Positions 41,493 to 50,214 of a DNA stretch of 64,000 nt are shown here, piece after piece; positions within the stretch are counted from its first letter, which is position 1; every line of letters begins with the position of its first letter. The translations under genes were made by a program, and so were the position numbers. The stretch spans positions 62,001-126,000 of the forward strand of contig JBQTJI010000005.1 of the NCBI GenBank assembly GCA_052387255.1, read 5' to 3'. The notes beneath the pieces are model-generated. The model saw nothing but the letters and a program-made list of their open reading frames with translations. It was not told the origin of the DNA and searched no databases. The DNA is from JBBQXK01 sp052387255 (GTDB lineage: Bacteria; Pseudomonadota; Alphaproteobacteria; Rhodobacterales; Rhodobacteraceae).

Positions 41493-43631
41493 TTATGGCG
41501 CGGACAGCGCCTTGGCCAGCCGCATCAGGCCGACCGCTTCGGCGCGATAGCCGAAGTCGTCCGTCCCGCGGCCCGACAGCGCCAGGGCAATCGCATCGTC
41601 CCAGCCCCAGTCGCCCAGATAGGTGGCCCCGGTCAGCAGTTGCCCGAACCCCGCGATGGCGGCGGCAAAGCGGGCGTCGTCGCCGACCGGGGCCATGTCG
41701 GGGGTGATGGGGGTTTCGGCCAGGGCCGAGGTCGTCTCGCCGGGGGCCTTCCAGCGCAGGCGCAGGAAGCCCAGTTCGTCCGAGCCGTCGGTCACCGGGG
41801 CCGCCTCTGACGCGCCATAGCGCAGCGGGTTGACCGACAGGGCAGGGCTGTCCGGTGCGGTGATCTCGTAGATCGCGGTCACCGCATGGCCCGCCCCGAT
41901 CTCGCCCGCGTCCACGCGGTCGTTGTTGAAATCCTCGCGCGCCAGGGCGCGGGTTTCATACCCGATCAGGCGGTATTCGGCGACGGTCGCGGGGTTCCAC
42001 TCGACCTGGATCTTGACGTCGTCGGCGATCGGGAACAGCGCGCCCGACAACTGGTCGACCAGCACCTTGCGCGCCTCTTGCAGCGTGTCGATGTAGGCGG
42101 CGGTGCCGTTTCCGGCCTGGGCCAGGGCCTGCATCGTGGCATCGTCGAGGTTGCCCCGGCCAAAGCCCAGCACCGACAGGTAGGTGCCGGTCGCCCGCTT
42201 CTTGGCGACATAGGCCTCCAGCCCCTCGGGGTCGCTGACGCCCACGTTGAAATCGCCATCGGTCAGCAGCAGGATGCGCCCGACCTCACCCGCTGCGGCC
42301 ATGCCGTCGGCGGTGCGGTAGGCCAGTTCCAGCCCCTCGGCCCCGGCGGTGGACCCGCCTGCATCCAGCCGTTCGAGCGCCGCCAGGATCGTGCCGCGGT
42401 CCGCCGCCTCGGTTGCGGGCAAGACAAGGCCCGCCGATCCGGCATAGGCGACGATGGCCACCTGATCGCCCGTCCGCAGCTGCGGCAGCACCAGGGCCAG
42501 CGACTGCTTCAGCAGCGGCAGCTTGTTCGGCTCGTCCATCGAGCCCGACGTGTCGATCAGGAACACCAGGTTCAGGGGCGGACGGTCCTCCAGCGCGGGC
42601 AGGCGGCCCTGCAGCGCGACCTGCACCAGACGGCGGTCGGCGTTCCACGGCGCGGGCATCACGGTGACGGTGGCTTTGAACGGGGCCTCGCCTGCTGCCG
42701 GTGCGGGCAGGTCATAGGGGAAGTAGTTCACCATCTCTTCGATCCGCACCGCATCCGGCGCGGGCAGGACGCCGGTCATCAGCGACGAGCGGACGATGGC
42801 ATAGCTGGCGGTATCGACGTCGATCGAGAAGGTCGAGACGGGTTCCACCGCCGTCACCTTGACTGCATTCGGTGCGGCCTGGGGGAAGGCCTCGGTGTCC
42901 GGGTCGGGCATCGGCACGACCTGATCGTCAGGCGACACGACGCCTGGCGCGGTCGCGATGACCGCCGCCCCCTCACCGTCGAAGACCAGCCCTTGCCTGA
43001 TCGTGCCGGTACGACCGCCATCCCCCTCGATCACCGTGCGCTTGCGCTCGACCGTCCCGGCCGTCCGCCCGGCCTGGGCCATCGGTGCGGGAGGAGGCGG
43101 AGGAGCGACTTCGGCCAGCATGTCGGTTGCGGGCAGGGGCGGCGGCGGCGGGGCTGCGCTGACGGCAGGCGCGCTGCCGGCCGCAGCCGGGGCAGCCAGC
43201 GTGTCCGCCAGCGGCTGGTCGCGCGCCGGTTCCAAGGCCCGCTGTTCGACGGGGGCCGCCAAGCTGTCGCTGTCGTCCGTTGCCGGTTGCGCGGGCTTGG
43301 CGGGGGCGGTGGCGGGCACCTGGGGCACAAGGTCGCTGCCCTGCGGCGCGCCGCGCAACTGCGGCTCGATCAGCACCACACCGATGTACAGCGCCGCGAC
43401 GGATGTGGTGGCGGCCAGCATCTGGCGGCCCGTAAGGAAGTTCAGCATGGTTCGCACTCCTGTCCAGGGGCCCTTGTGGCCCTCGGACTTGGGACGCACC
43501 GCATGGGTCGATCCTTGGAGGCGGTCGAAATTTTCCATGGCCAGCCGCAGCGCCGCCTCGCGTGCGCCCGGATCGGGCGGGGGAGGGCTGCGCAGCGCGC
43601 GGGTCAGGCGGTCGAAGTCATCCTCGCTCAT
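41493..43631 (-). CDS. VWA-domain protein (YfbK-like) with N-terminal anti-sigma-like region
   Basis: 712 residues. Order: short N-terminal SEDDFDRLTRALRSPPPP region, one membrane helix (LAATTSVAALYIGVVLI), a long Pro/Ala-rich linker, a vWF_A N-terminal domain (TFSIDVDTASYAIVRSSL), the VWA domain with MIDAS DTSGSMDEPNKL, and a C-terminal DUF3520 (FNNDRVDAGEIGAGHAVTAIYEI). ATG 43631 overlaps the sigma-factor stop. An extracytoplasmic sensor controlling the neighbouring sigma factor is likely but inferred. Much longer in-frame extension to 44066 is rejected. Confidence 0.87.
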   Translation of the reverse strand: MSEDDFDRLTRALRSPPPPDPGAREAALRLAMENFDRLQGSTHAVRPKSEGHKGPWTGVRTMLNFLTGRQMLAATTSVAALYIGVVLIEPQLRGAPQGSDLVPQVPATAPAKPAQPATDDSDSLAAPVEQRALEPARDQPLADTLAAPAAAGSAPAVSAAPPPPPLPATDMLAEVAPPPPPAPMAQAGRTAGTVERKRTVIEGDGGRTGTIRQGLVFDGEGAAVIATAPGVVSPDDQVVPMPDPDTEAFPQAAPNAVKVTAVEPVSTFSIDVDTASYAIVRSSLMTGVLPAPDAVRIEEMVNYFPYDLPAPAAGEAPFKATVTVMPAPWNADRRLVQVALQGRLPALEDRPPLNLVFLIDTSGSMDEPNKLPLLKQSLALVLPQLRTGDQVAIVAYAGSAGLVLPATEAADRGTILAALERLDAGGSTAGAEGLELAYRTADGMAAAGEVGRILLLTDGDFNVGVSDPEGLEAYVAKKRATGTYLSVLGFGRGNLDDATMQALAQAGNGTAAYIDTLQEARKVLVDQLSGALFPIADDVKIQVEWNPATVAEYRLIGYETRALAREDFNNDRVDAGEIGAGHAVTAIYEITAPDSPALSVNPLRYGASEAAPVTDGSDELGFLRLRWKAPGETTSALAETPITPDMAPVGDDARFAAAIAGFGQLLTGATYLGDWGWDDAIALALSGRGTDDFGYRAEAVGLMRLAKALSAP

Positions 43632-44167
43632 GGCGTGGTCTCCTGTGCGGCCAGGGCGCGGAGCCGCCGCTTCACTTCGGACATGCGCCAGGCCACGGTG
43701 CCCTCGGACAGGCCCAGCACGTCCGCCGCCTGGCCCTGCGTCATCTCTTCCCCCATCACCAGGGCCAGCGTGTCGCGCAGGTCGGTTGGCAGCGAGCGCA
43801 TCGCGGTGGCGAGCCAGTCCTGCGCCGCGCGGTCCTCGGCCATCGCGTCCTGCCGTGCCAGTTCCCAGTCGCCCCAGCCTTCGGCGGCGCGGGCGCGGGT
43901 GGCGGCGCGGCGGCGCGCGTCCTGGGCCGCGTTGACCGCCACGCGGTAGAGCCAGGTCGTGAACCGCGCCTCGGCGCGGAAGCCGCGCAGTCTGGCGGGC
44001 AGGCTGGCGCAGATGTCCTGGGTCAGGTCGTCGGCCTCGGCGGCGCTGCCGGTCAGCCGCCAGCACAGCGCGTGCAGCCGGTCATAATGCCGCGCCAGCA
44101 GGGCCGCGAACGCGGCGCGGTCGCCTGCAGAGGCGGCCAGGGCAAGCGGGGCATCGGGCGTGTCCAT
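43628..44167 (-). CDS. ECF-type RNA polymerase sigma factor
   Basis: 179 residues. Sigma region 2 (DRLHALCWRLTGSAAEADDLTQDICASL, FTTWLYRVAVNAAQDARRR) and region 4 (LPTDLRDTLALVMGEEMTQGQAADVLGLSEGTVAWRMSEVKRRL with helix-turn-helix) are present. Start ATG 44167, or 44173 two codons earlier. Overlaps and is translated ahead of the VWA gene (ATGA), so the VWA protein probably regulates it. Target promoters unknown. Confidence 0.9.
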   Translation of the reverse strand: MDTPDAPLALAASAGDRAAFAALLARHYDRLHALCWRLTGSAAEADDLTQDICASLPARLRGFRAEARFTTWLYRVAVNAAQDARRRAATRARAAEGWGDWELARQDAMAEDRAAQDWLATAMRSLPTDLRDTLALVMGEEMTQGQAADVLGLSEGTVAWRMSEVKRRLRALAAQETTP

Positions 44168-44230
44168 CAGCATCACGGTAGCTGAGACGCGCGGGCGGCG
44201 TCCATCCTTGGGCAGCCGGCTGCACGGGGC

Positions 44231-44259
44231 AAAAAAACGGGGGGCCCTGGAGGCCCCCC
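44231..44259 (-). terminator. Intrinsic terminator of the peptidoglycan-binding gene
   Basis: On the minus strand GGGGGGCC pairs with GGCCCCCC (44239-44259, 5-base loop) followed by seven T. It lies between the 44295 gene and the sigma-factor gene on the same strand. Confidence 0.85.
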
Positions 44260-44294
44260 GCGCACTGGTCACTCACAAGAGGGGCGCTGTCGCG

Positions 44295-44759
44295 TCAGGA
44301 CAGCAGCCCGTTCATCAGCCGCACCGCGCCGTCGCGCGACTGGGTCAGGCCGGGGTTGCCGGTGTCGCGGGCATAGGCCTCGAGCGCGCTGCGGGTGCCT
44401 GCGCCATAGACCCCGTCGATCGACCCGCGATAGTAGCCATAGTTGCGCAGCCGGGTCTGGATCGCGCGCTTGGATGCGGGCGAGAATTCGGCGAACGCCT
44501 GGCCCAGCACCGACGAGCCATAGTGCGGGGCGGGAACATAGACCGGCGTCTGCGGATAGACCGGCTGCTGGTAGCGCGGTTGGCCCTTGCGGACCTCCTT
44601 GATGACCTGGCCCACAATCACCGTGGCGAGGACGCCCTTGAGGAAGTTCTGCTCGTTCTTGCCCCAGGCCTGTGCCGGGGCGGCGGCGGTCAGGGCGATG
44701 GCGGCGGCGGTCGCGGTGGCGATCAGGGCGGTGCGGGTCTTGGCGATCATGGGCAGCAT
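44295..44759 (-). CDS. Secreted peptidoglycan-binding domain protein
   Basis: 154 residues. Start ATG 44759, signal peptide (ALIATATAAAIALTAAAPAQA). The C-terminal part has the PG_binding_1 repeat pattern: AIQTRLRNYGYYRGSIDGVYGAGTRSALEAYARD. A middle Pro/Tyr-rich linker (YQQPVYPQTPVYVPAPHYG) joins a short N-terminal helix. Likely periplasmic or cell-wall protein; no catalytic domain. Own terminator downstream. Confidence 0.85.
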   Translation of the reverse strand: MLPMIAKTRTALIATATAAAIALTAAAPAQAWGKNEQNFLKGVLATVIVGQVIKEVRKGQPRYQQPVYPQTPVYVPAPHYGSSVLGQAFAEFSPASKRAIQTRLRNYGYYRGSIDGVYGAGTRSALEAYARDTGNPGLTQSRDGAVRLMNGLLS

Positions 44760-45049
44760 GACGGGTTCCTTCGTGCGATGATGCCGGGGGCAGACCCGGC
44801 CTTGGGGTTTCGATGGTCCGAACATGGGGACCCAGGCCGGGATAGGCAAAATCCGGGGACTGCTATCGGATAGCAGACGAACGCGCGGGGGCGATTTCGG
44901 TTGCGTTTCGGCCCGGTTGGGCGCATAGCGATGGTCGCGACGCTTTCTTGATCGACCTTCTGTCTCCACTCGTGGCTTCAGGTGCGATTCTGATTCCAGA
45001 GCCGGGCCACCGCACCAGCGCGGGTGGCGATAAGACAGGAGTATCCACG

Positions 45050-45256
45050 ATGGCCAATGGCACCGTGAAATGGTTCAACTCGACCAAGGGTTTCGGCTTC
45101 ATCGCCCCGGCGGGCGGCGCGCGTGACGTGTTCGTGCACGTGTCGGCGCTGGAACGTGCGGGCATCCGTGATCTGCCCGACGGGCAGGCCGTGACCTTCG
45201 ACATCGAGAAGGGCCGCGACGGCCGCGAATCGGCGACGAACCTCGCCCTGGCCTGA
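45050..45256 (+). CDS. Cold-shock domain protein (CspA family)
   Basis: 68 residues. Nucleic-acid chaperone with RNP1-type motif KGFGFIAP and RNP2-like DVFVHVSALERAG. Start ATG 45050 with AGGAG upstream; the frame is open further upstream to 44948 but without conservation. Monocistronic with strong terminator. About 290 bases upstream contain no gene and may hold a long cold-shock leader. Confidence 0.95.
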   Translation: MANGTVKWFNSTKGFGFIAPAGGARDVFVHVSALERAGIRDLPDGQAVTFDIEKGRDGRESATNLALA

Positions 45257-45285
45257 TCCTTTCGGGTCACGCTTGCAGGATTTGA

Positions 45286-45316
45286 CGGGGGTGGCCGCAG
45301 GGCCGCCCCCGTTTTT
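45286..45316 (+). terminator. Intrinsic terminator of the cold-shock gene
   Basis: Stem CGGGGGTGGC with GCCGCCCCCG (45286-45295 and 45302-45311; one G-T pair) followed by five T at 45312-45316. Confidence 0.85.
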
Positions 45317-45528
45317 CGTTTGCGCGGGGGACCAGACCGAGGACCCGACCCGGGACCACACCGGGGGGGCAGGCACTGGACATGGCGGCAGCGTTCACAC
45401 GGACGCCGTCCCGGTCCTGACCGCGCAGAACTGCGGGTCGCGGAACCGGTTCGGCAACCGGTGCGTTACACCCGATGCGGCACCAAGGGCACAACCTGAG
45501 GCCGGGCTTCGGCAGGACGGGACCCTTG

Positions 45529-46476
45529 ATGAACCGCCAAACGCGCCGTCTCGATCTGGGTGCCAGCAACGTGGCGCTTGTGCTGAACCACGCCGCGGGC
45601 CGGAAGGATGCCGAGGCGAGGACCGACAGCATCCGCACGGCCCTGACCCCGCGCGTGGCGAAGCTGACCGTTCATCCGGTCGCCAAGGGCAAGGACATCG
45701 CGGCCGTTGCCCGACAGGCGGTGCTGGACGGGGCCGACGTCGTCGTGGCGCTTGGCGGGGACGGGACGCAATCGGCCGTGGCCGGTGCCCTGGCGGGCGG
45801 CGATGCGGTGATGGGTGTGCTGCCGGGCGGGACCTTCAACTACTTCGCTCGCGAACTGGGCGTCGGCGATACCGTCGAGGCGGCGCTGGAGACCCTTCTG
45901 TCCGGCCATGTCGCCACGCTGGATGTGGGCGAGGTCAACGGGCGGTTCTTCCTGAACAACGCCAGTTTCGGCGTCTACCCCGAGATCCTGGAACGGCGCG
46001 AGGCCATCTATCGCCGTTGGGGCCGCAGCCGGATCGCCGCCTACTGGTCGGTGCTGCTGACATTGCGCGACATGCGCGATCCCATGCACCTGCGCGTGAC
46101 GCTGGACGGCGCGCCGCGCGAGTTCCACACGCCGCTTGCCTTTGCCGCCCGCAGCGCGTTTCAGTTGGAAAGCCTGGGGCTGGACGGGGCCGATGCGGTG
46201 CGGAACGGACAGATGGCGCTGTTTCTGGCCAAGGCCCACCGGCCGCGCGACCTGCTGGCGGCGGCGTTTCGCCTGGCCTTCGGCAAGGTGTCGCGCGGGC
46301 AGGACTTCGAGTTGCTTTTGGCCGACGACATCCAGATCGAGACCCGCCACCGCCGCCGCCTGATGGCCTTTGACGGAGAAAAGGCGCGGGTGGACGGGCC
46401 GTTCCGGCTGCGCGTGCATGCGGGCGCGCTGTCGGTGATTGTGCCCGCCCCCGAAGCGGCGGCAGCGCCCGGATGA
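45529..46476 (+). CDS. Diacylglycerol kinase family (lipid kinase-like) protein
   Basis: 315 residues. DAGK catalytic domain: nucleotide-binding GGDGTQSAVAGAL in VVVALGGDGT, PGGTFNYFAREL and a conserved C-terminal HRRRLMAFDGEKARVDGPF. Likely phosphorylates a lipid such as diacylglycerol or undecaprenol. ATG 45529 selected. It is followed by an overlapping metallophosphoesterase gene (ATGA), so the two are co-expressed. Confidence 0.88.
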   Translation: MNRQTRRLDLGASNVALVLNHAAGRKDAEARTDSIRTALTPRVAKLTVHPVAKGKDIAAVARQAVLDGADVVVALGGDGTQSAVAGALAGGDAVMGVLPGGTFNYFARELGVGDTVEAALETLLSGHVATLDVGEVNGRFFLNNASFGVYPEILERREAIYRRWGRSRIAAYWSVLLTLRDMRDPMHLRVTLDGAPREFHTPLAFAARSAFQLESLGLDGADAVRNGQMALFLAKAHRPRDLLAAAFRLAFGKVSRGQDFELLLADDIQIETRHRRRLMAFDGEKARVDGPFRLRVHAGALSVIVPAPEAAAAPG

Positions 46477-47276
46477 CCCGGCTGGTCCACCTGACCGACC
46501 TGCATTTCGGCCTGCATCACCCCGACCTGGTCGAACCCCTGCGCGCCGCGGTGGTGGCGAGCGCGCCGGATGTGGTGGTCGTCTCGGGCGACCTGACGCA
46601 TCGGGCGCGGGCGGGCCAGTTCGGACAGGCGATGGCCTTCCTGCGGGGGCTGGAAGTGCCGGTGATGACGGTGCCCGGCAATCACGACGTGCCCCTCTTC
46701 AACCCCCTTGCCCGGCTGCTGATGCCCTTTGCCGCCTATCGCCACGGCGCTGCGGGCGATCTTCGTTCCGTGGTGACGGTCGGGCGGCTGCGGTTGCACG
46801 GCGTGAACACTGCCGACCCCTGGCAATGGCGCGGCGGGGTGGCGCGCCGGGACGAGATCGACCGCGTCGTCCGTGCCCTGCGCGACAGCGGGCCGGATGA
46901 CGTCAACATCCTGGTTGCCCACCATCCGTTTCAGGAGCCGCCCGGATTTCAGCGCGGTGAGACGAAGGGAGCGTCACCGGCGCTGGAACGGCTGCGCCAG
47001 GCGGGGCTGCACGTCATCCTGTCGGGCCATCTGCATCACTGGACCCTTGGCCTGGGCCTGTCGCCGGACCGGCCCTGCCCGATCTTCCAGATGCAGGCGG
47101 GCACGGCGCTGTGCAGCCGGGCGCAGGAGCGCGACCACGGCTTTGCCGTGCTGGACTTCGCCGGCCCCGCGCTGTCGGTGCAGCCGTGGATCGCCGAGGC
47201 GGCAACCCGCCGGTTCGCCCCGCGCACGCGCCTGTCGCTGGTCCGGCATGACGGCGGCTGGCTGTTGTCCGACTGA
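46473..47276 (+). CDS. Metallophosphoesterase
   Basis: 267 residues. Calcineurin-type five-motif phosphoesterase: TDLHFG, VVVSGDLTHRA, VPGNHDVPL, VAHHPFQ and SGHLHHWT. Hydrolyses phosphodiesters (for instance cyclic nucleotide or UDP-type lipids). Start ATG 46473 overlaps the kinase stop by four bases. With the lipid kinase upstream it may act in phospholipid handling, but this is inference. Confidence 0.9.
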   Translation: MTRLVHLTDLHFGLHHPDLVEPLRAAVVASAPDVVVVSGDLTHRARAGQFGQAMAFLRGLEVPVMTVPGNHDVPLFNPLARLLMPFAAYRHGAAGDLRSVVTVGRLRLHGVNTADPWQWRGGVARRDEIDRVVRALRDSGPDDVNILVAHHPFQEPPGFQRGETKGASPALERLRQAGLHVILSGHLHHWTLGLGLSPDRPCPIFQMQAGTALCSRAQERDHGFAVLDFAGPALSVQPWIAEAATRRFAPRTRLSLVRHDGGWLLSD

Positions 47277-47298
47277 CGGGGTCGAAGCCACTGCGGCC

Positions 47299-48576
47299 TT
47301 AGACCGGCGTACTCACCCGGCTGACCAGCACCTTGTCGATGCGGCGGTCATCGAGGTCGATGACTTCCAACTTGACGCCCGAGGTCATGGCGCAGTCGCC
47401 CAGGGCCGGCATCCGTTTCAACAGGTTCAGCATCAGGCCCGCCACGGTTTCATAGCCGCCCGCCACGTCATGGGGCAGGTCCATGCGGTCACAGAATTCG
47501 TCCGCCGACATCCAGCCGGCGACCAGCCAGCTGCCATCCTCGCGCTGCACCATGGCGGGTTCGTCCTCATGCGCGGCCACGACCTGGCCGGTGATCGATT
47601 CCAGCAGGTCGCCGGTTGTCACGATGCCCTCGAACTGCCCGTATTCGTCGTAGACCAGGACCAGATGGTGTTCGGACCCGTGCAGGACCTCCATGACGTC
47701 CAGCGCGTCGGCGTGTTCCGACACGACGGGCACCTCGTGCAAGAGCGCCTTCAGGTCAAGCGGCTCGCGCCGCGAGGTGGCGCGAAAGGCTTCGGCCAGG
47801 GTGACGATGCCCAGAACCTCGCCGCTGGCACGGGACTGCACGGGCATCCGGGGCCGGGCGATGCGGCGGATGGCGGCCAGGGCCTCGGACGGGGTCATCT
47901 CGATGTCCAGAAGCTCGATGTCGCGGCGCGGCGTCATCAACGCGCGGGCGGACCGGTCGGCCAGACGCATGACGCCCGAGATCATTTCGCGTTCCTCGGG
48001 CTCGATCAGGCCCTCGTCATGGGCCTCGCTGATCAGGCTTTTCACCTCTTCCTCGGTGACGCGCGAGCGGCCTTCGTCGGTCACGCCCATCAGCCACAGC
48101 ACCACCTTGCCCGACCGGTCCAGCACCCAGACCACGGGTGCCGCGACCACGGCCAGAAGCGCCATGGCGGGGGCCACGCGGATTGCCACAGCTTCTGCAT
48201 TGCGCAGTGCAAGCTGCTTTGGCACCAGTTCGCCGACGATCAGCGACAGGTAGGTCAGCACCACGACCACGCCGCCGACGCCCAGCGTGTTGGCCCATTC
48301 CAGCGGCACGCCCTGCGCCGCCAGCCAGGCGGTCAGCCGCGCCCCCAGCGTTGCCCCGGAAAAGGCCCCCGAAAGCACCCCCACCAGCGTGATGCCGATC
48401 TGGACCGTGGACAGGAACCGACCCGGATTCTCGGCCAGCCGGATCGCCGTTGCCGCGCCGCGCCCCGGTGTCGTCTTCAACCGTCCGGGCCGGGCCGAGA
48501 CGATGGCAAGCTCCGACATGGCAAGCACGCCGTTGATGCAGATCAGCACAACGACGATGGCGATTTCGGTCAGCAT
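47299..48576 (-). CDS. CNNM/HlyC/CorC family membrane protein
   Basis: 425 residues. N-terminal DUF21 domain with four hydrophobic segments (VVLICINGVLAMSELAIVSARPGRL), a CBS pair (about 215-340, beginning ALMTPRRDIELLDIEM), and a C-terminal CorC_HlyC domain (EDGSWLVAGWMSADEFCDRM). Associated with magnesium or cobalt efflux; older annotations call it haemolysin. Minus strand, convergent with the phosphoesterase. Confidence 0.92.
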   Translation of the reverse strand: MLTEIAIVVVLICINGVLAMSELAIVSARPGRLKTTPGRGAATAIRLAENPGRFLSTVQIGITLVGVLSGAFSGATLGARLTAWLAAQGVPLEWANTLGVGGVVVVLTYLSLIVGELVPKQLALRNAEAVAIRVAPAMALLAVVAAPVVWVLDRSGKVVLWLMGVTDEGRSRVTEEEVKSLISEAHDEGLIEPEEREMISGVMRLADRSARALMTPRRDIELLDIEMTPSEALAAIRRIARPRMPVQSRASGEVLGIVTLAEAFRATSRREPLDLKALLHEVPVVSEHADALDVMEVLHGSEHHLVLVYDEYGQFEGIVTTGDLLESITGQVVAAHEDEPAMVQREDGSWLVAGWMSADEFCDRMDLPHDVAGGYETVAGLMLNLLKRMPALGDCAMTSGVKLEVIDLDDRRIDKVLVSRVSTPV

Positions 48577-48594
48577 GGGGTGCGCAGGTCTCCT

Positions 48595-48948
48595 TCAGTC
48601 CAGACGGAAATCGAAATGCTTGCGCACCGGTTCCACGATTTCCCAGGTGCCCTTGAAATCCTTTTCGACGACAAAGGCATCGGGGGCGGCGACGGTGACC
48701 GGGGTGCCGCCGTCGGGGGTGATGACGATCTTTCCGGCGATCAGGACGACATACTCATAATTCGTGTAGGTCGCATGATAGCTGCCGGTGGTGCATTCCC
48801 AGATGCCCGCCATCATCGTGCCGTCGGCCGATGTGTGCAGCACCCAGGTGGTCATCCGCGGATTGCCTTTCGTCACCACCCAGCCATCCAGCGTGTCGGT
48901 GGACGGGGTGACTTCCGAAGTGTCGGGCAGGCGGGTGATGGTCTGCAT
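48595..48948 (-). CDS. Cupin-domain protein (DUF861-like)
   Basis: 117 residues, single cupin fold: GIWECTTGSYHATYTNYEYVVLIAGKIVITPDGG, then DAFVVEKDFKGTWEIVEPVRK. The EutQ/ureidoglycolate-like Cupin_3 group. Metal ligands are only partly conserved. It sits 18 bases downstream of the PLP-enzyme gene on the same strand and probably belongs to that catabolic unit; function unknown. Confidence 0.8.
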   Translation of the reverse strand: MQTITRLPDTSEVTPSTDTLDGWVVTKGNPRMTTWVLHTSADGTMMAGIWECTTGSYHATYTNYEYVVLIAGKIVITPDGGTPVTVAAPDAFVVEKDFKGTWEIVEPVRKHFDFRLD

Positions 48949-48966
48949 CGTGGTCTCCTTGGGGGG

Positions 48967-50109
48967 TCAGGACAGGGCTTGCGCCAGGTCGGCGATCAGG
49001 TCGTGCGGGTCTTCCAGGCCGACCGAGGCGCGGATCAGGGTCGGCGGAATGCCGGTGTGGGGTTCGATGCTGTGGCGGTGCTCGACCAGGCTTTCGACAC
49101 CGCCGAGCGAGGTCGCGCGGTGGAAGAGGTTCAGCCTGCCGACGACGGCCAGGGCAGCCTCGCGGTCGCCCCGGACGAGGAAGGACAGCAGGCAGCCGTA
49201 GCCGCCGGTCATCTGCCGTTGTGCCACGGCATGGCCGGGATGGCCGGGCAGTCCGGGGTAATAGACGTCCGTCACCTGCGGATGCGCCGCCAGCCATTCC
49301 GCGATGACCTGGGCAGAGCGGGACATGCGATCAACCCGCAGGGGCAGGGTGCGGATGCCGCGCAGCAGAAGCCAGGCCTCGAACGGGCCAAGGACGGCAC
49401 CGGCGGTCTGGCGATCCTCGGCGACGGCCTGCCACAGCGGGGTGGTGTCGTCGCGCGCGGCCAGGACGCCGGCCAGCACGTCGGAATGGCCGTTGATGCC
49501 CTTGGTGGCGGAATGCATCACGATGTCGGCACCGTGGTCGAGCGGGCGGGTCAGGATCGGCGTTGCCGCCGTGGCGTCGACGGCCAGGACCGCCCCGGTC
49601 GCATGCGCCGCCTGTGCCGCCGCCGCGATGTCGACGCTGCGCAGCCAGGGGTTCGACGGGGTCTCGATGAAGACAAGCGCGGGCCTTCGGGCGGCGATCG
49701 CCGAGGACAGGGCGTCGGCGTCGGAGGCGTCCACCTCGGTCAGCGGATGGCCGTGGCGCGCGGCATGGGCGCGCACCCATTTCGTCGTGCCCCAGTAGAT
49801 CTGGGACTGGAGCACAATCGGTGCCCCGGCGGGCACTGCCCGGAACAGCGCGGCAATGGCGGCCATGCCGCTGGGGAACAGCAGCGCCGCTGCGGCCCCT
49901 TCCAGTGCGGCCAGCACGGATTCGGTGGTGCGGACGATGTCGCTGTGGTCGCGGGCATAGGTGTTGGCCGGGTTCAGGGGCGCATAGTCCGGTCCGCGCA
50001 GGAAGGTGGTCGACAGCGGGATCGGCGGCACCACGCCGCCCGACGCGGCGTCCACCGCGCCCCCCGCCTGGGCGGCGATGGTGGCGGGGGAAAGGGGCGG
50101 GCGGGGCAT
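48967..50109 (-). CDS. Trans-sulfuration family PLP enzyme (cystathionine gamma-synthase/beta-lyase-like)
   Basis: 380 residues of the Cys/Met metabolism PLP fold. PLP lysine in MHSATKGINGHSDVLAG, Tyr in NTYARDHSDIVR, and the C-terminal LFHRATSLGGVESLVEHR typical of the family. It may be cystathionine beta-lyase, gamma-synthase or an amino acid lyase; the exact reaction is not decided by sequence. Followed by the cupin gene. Confidence 0.88.
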   Translation of the reverse strand: MPRPPLSPATIAAQAGGAVDAASGGVVPPIPLSTTFLRGPDYAPLNPANTYARDHSDIVRTTESVLAALEGAAAALLFPSGMAAIAALFRAVPAGAPIVLQSQIYWGTTKWVRAHAARHGHPLTEVDASDADALSSAIAARRPALVFIETPSNPWLRSVDIAAAAQAAHATGAVLAVDATAATPILTRPLDHGADIVMHSATKGINGHSDVLAGVLAARDDTTPLWQAVAEDRQTAGAVLGPFEAWLLLRGIRTLPLRVDRMSRSAQVIAEWLAAHPQVTDVYYPGLPGHPGHAVAQRQMTGGYGCLLSFLVRGDREAALAVVGRLNLFHRATSLGGVESLVEHRHSIEPHTGIPPTLIRASVGLEDPHDLIADLAQALS

Positions 50110-50141
50110 GGCGGTCCTTGTCGGCAGCGTCCGGTCTTTCG

Positions 50142-50208
50142 GCGCAGAGGCCGGGGGGTTTCACACCCCCCGGACCCCCCGTGGGATATTTGTGCAAAGA
50201 TGAAAGGC
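50142..50208. repeat. Dispersed GC-rich hairpin repeat, copy 3
   Basis: Stem CCGGGGGG-TTTCACA-CCCCCCGG (50151-50173) followed by CCCCCCGTGGGATATTTG and AAGATGAAAGG. Matches copy 1 in both hairpin and following core. Lies between the PLP-enzyme gene and gabD. Confidence 0.8.
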
Positions 50209-50214
50209 GGGGGG

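Noticed and set aside
44948..45049. N-terminal extension of the cold-shock protein
   Set aside because: The family begins at the ATG with the KWFNSTKGFGFI motif close behind and AGGAG upstream; the extra codons are leader sequence.
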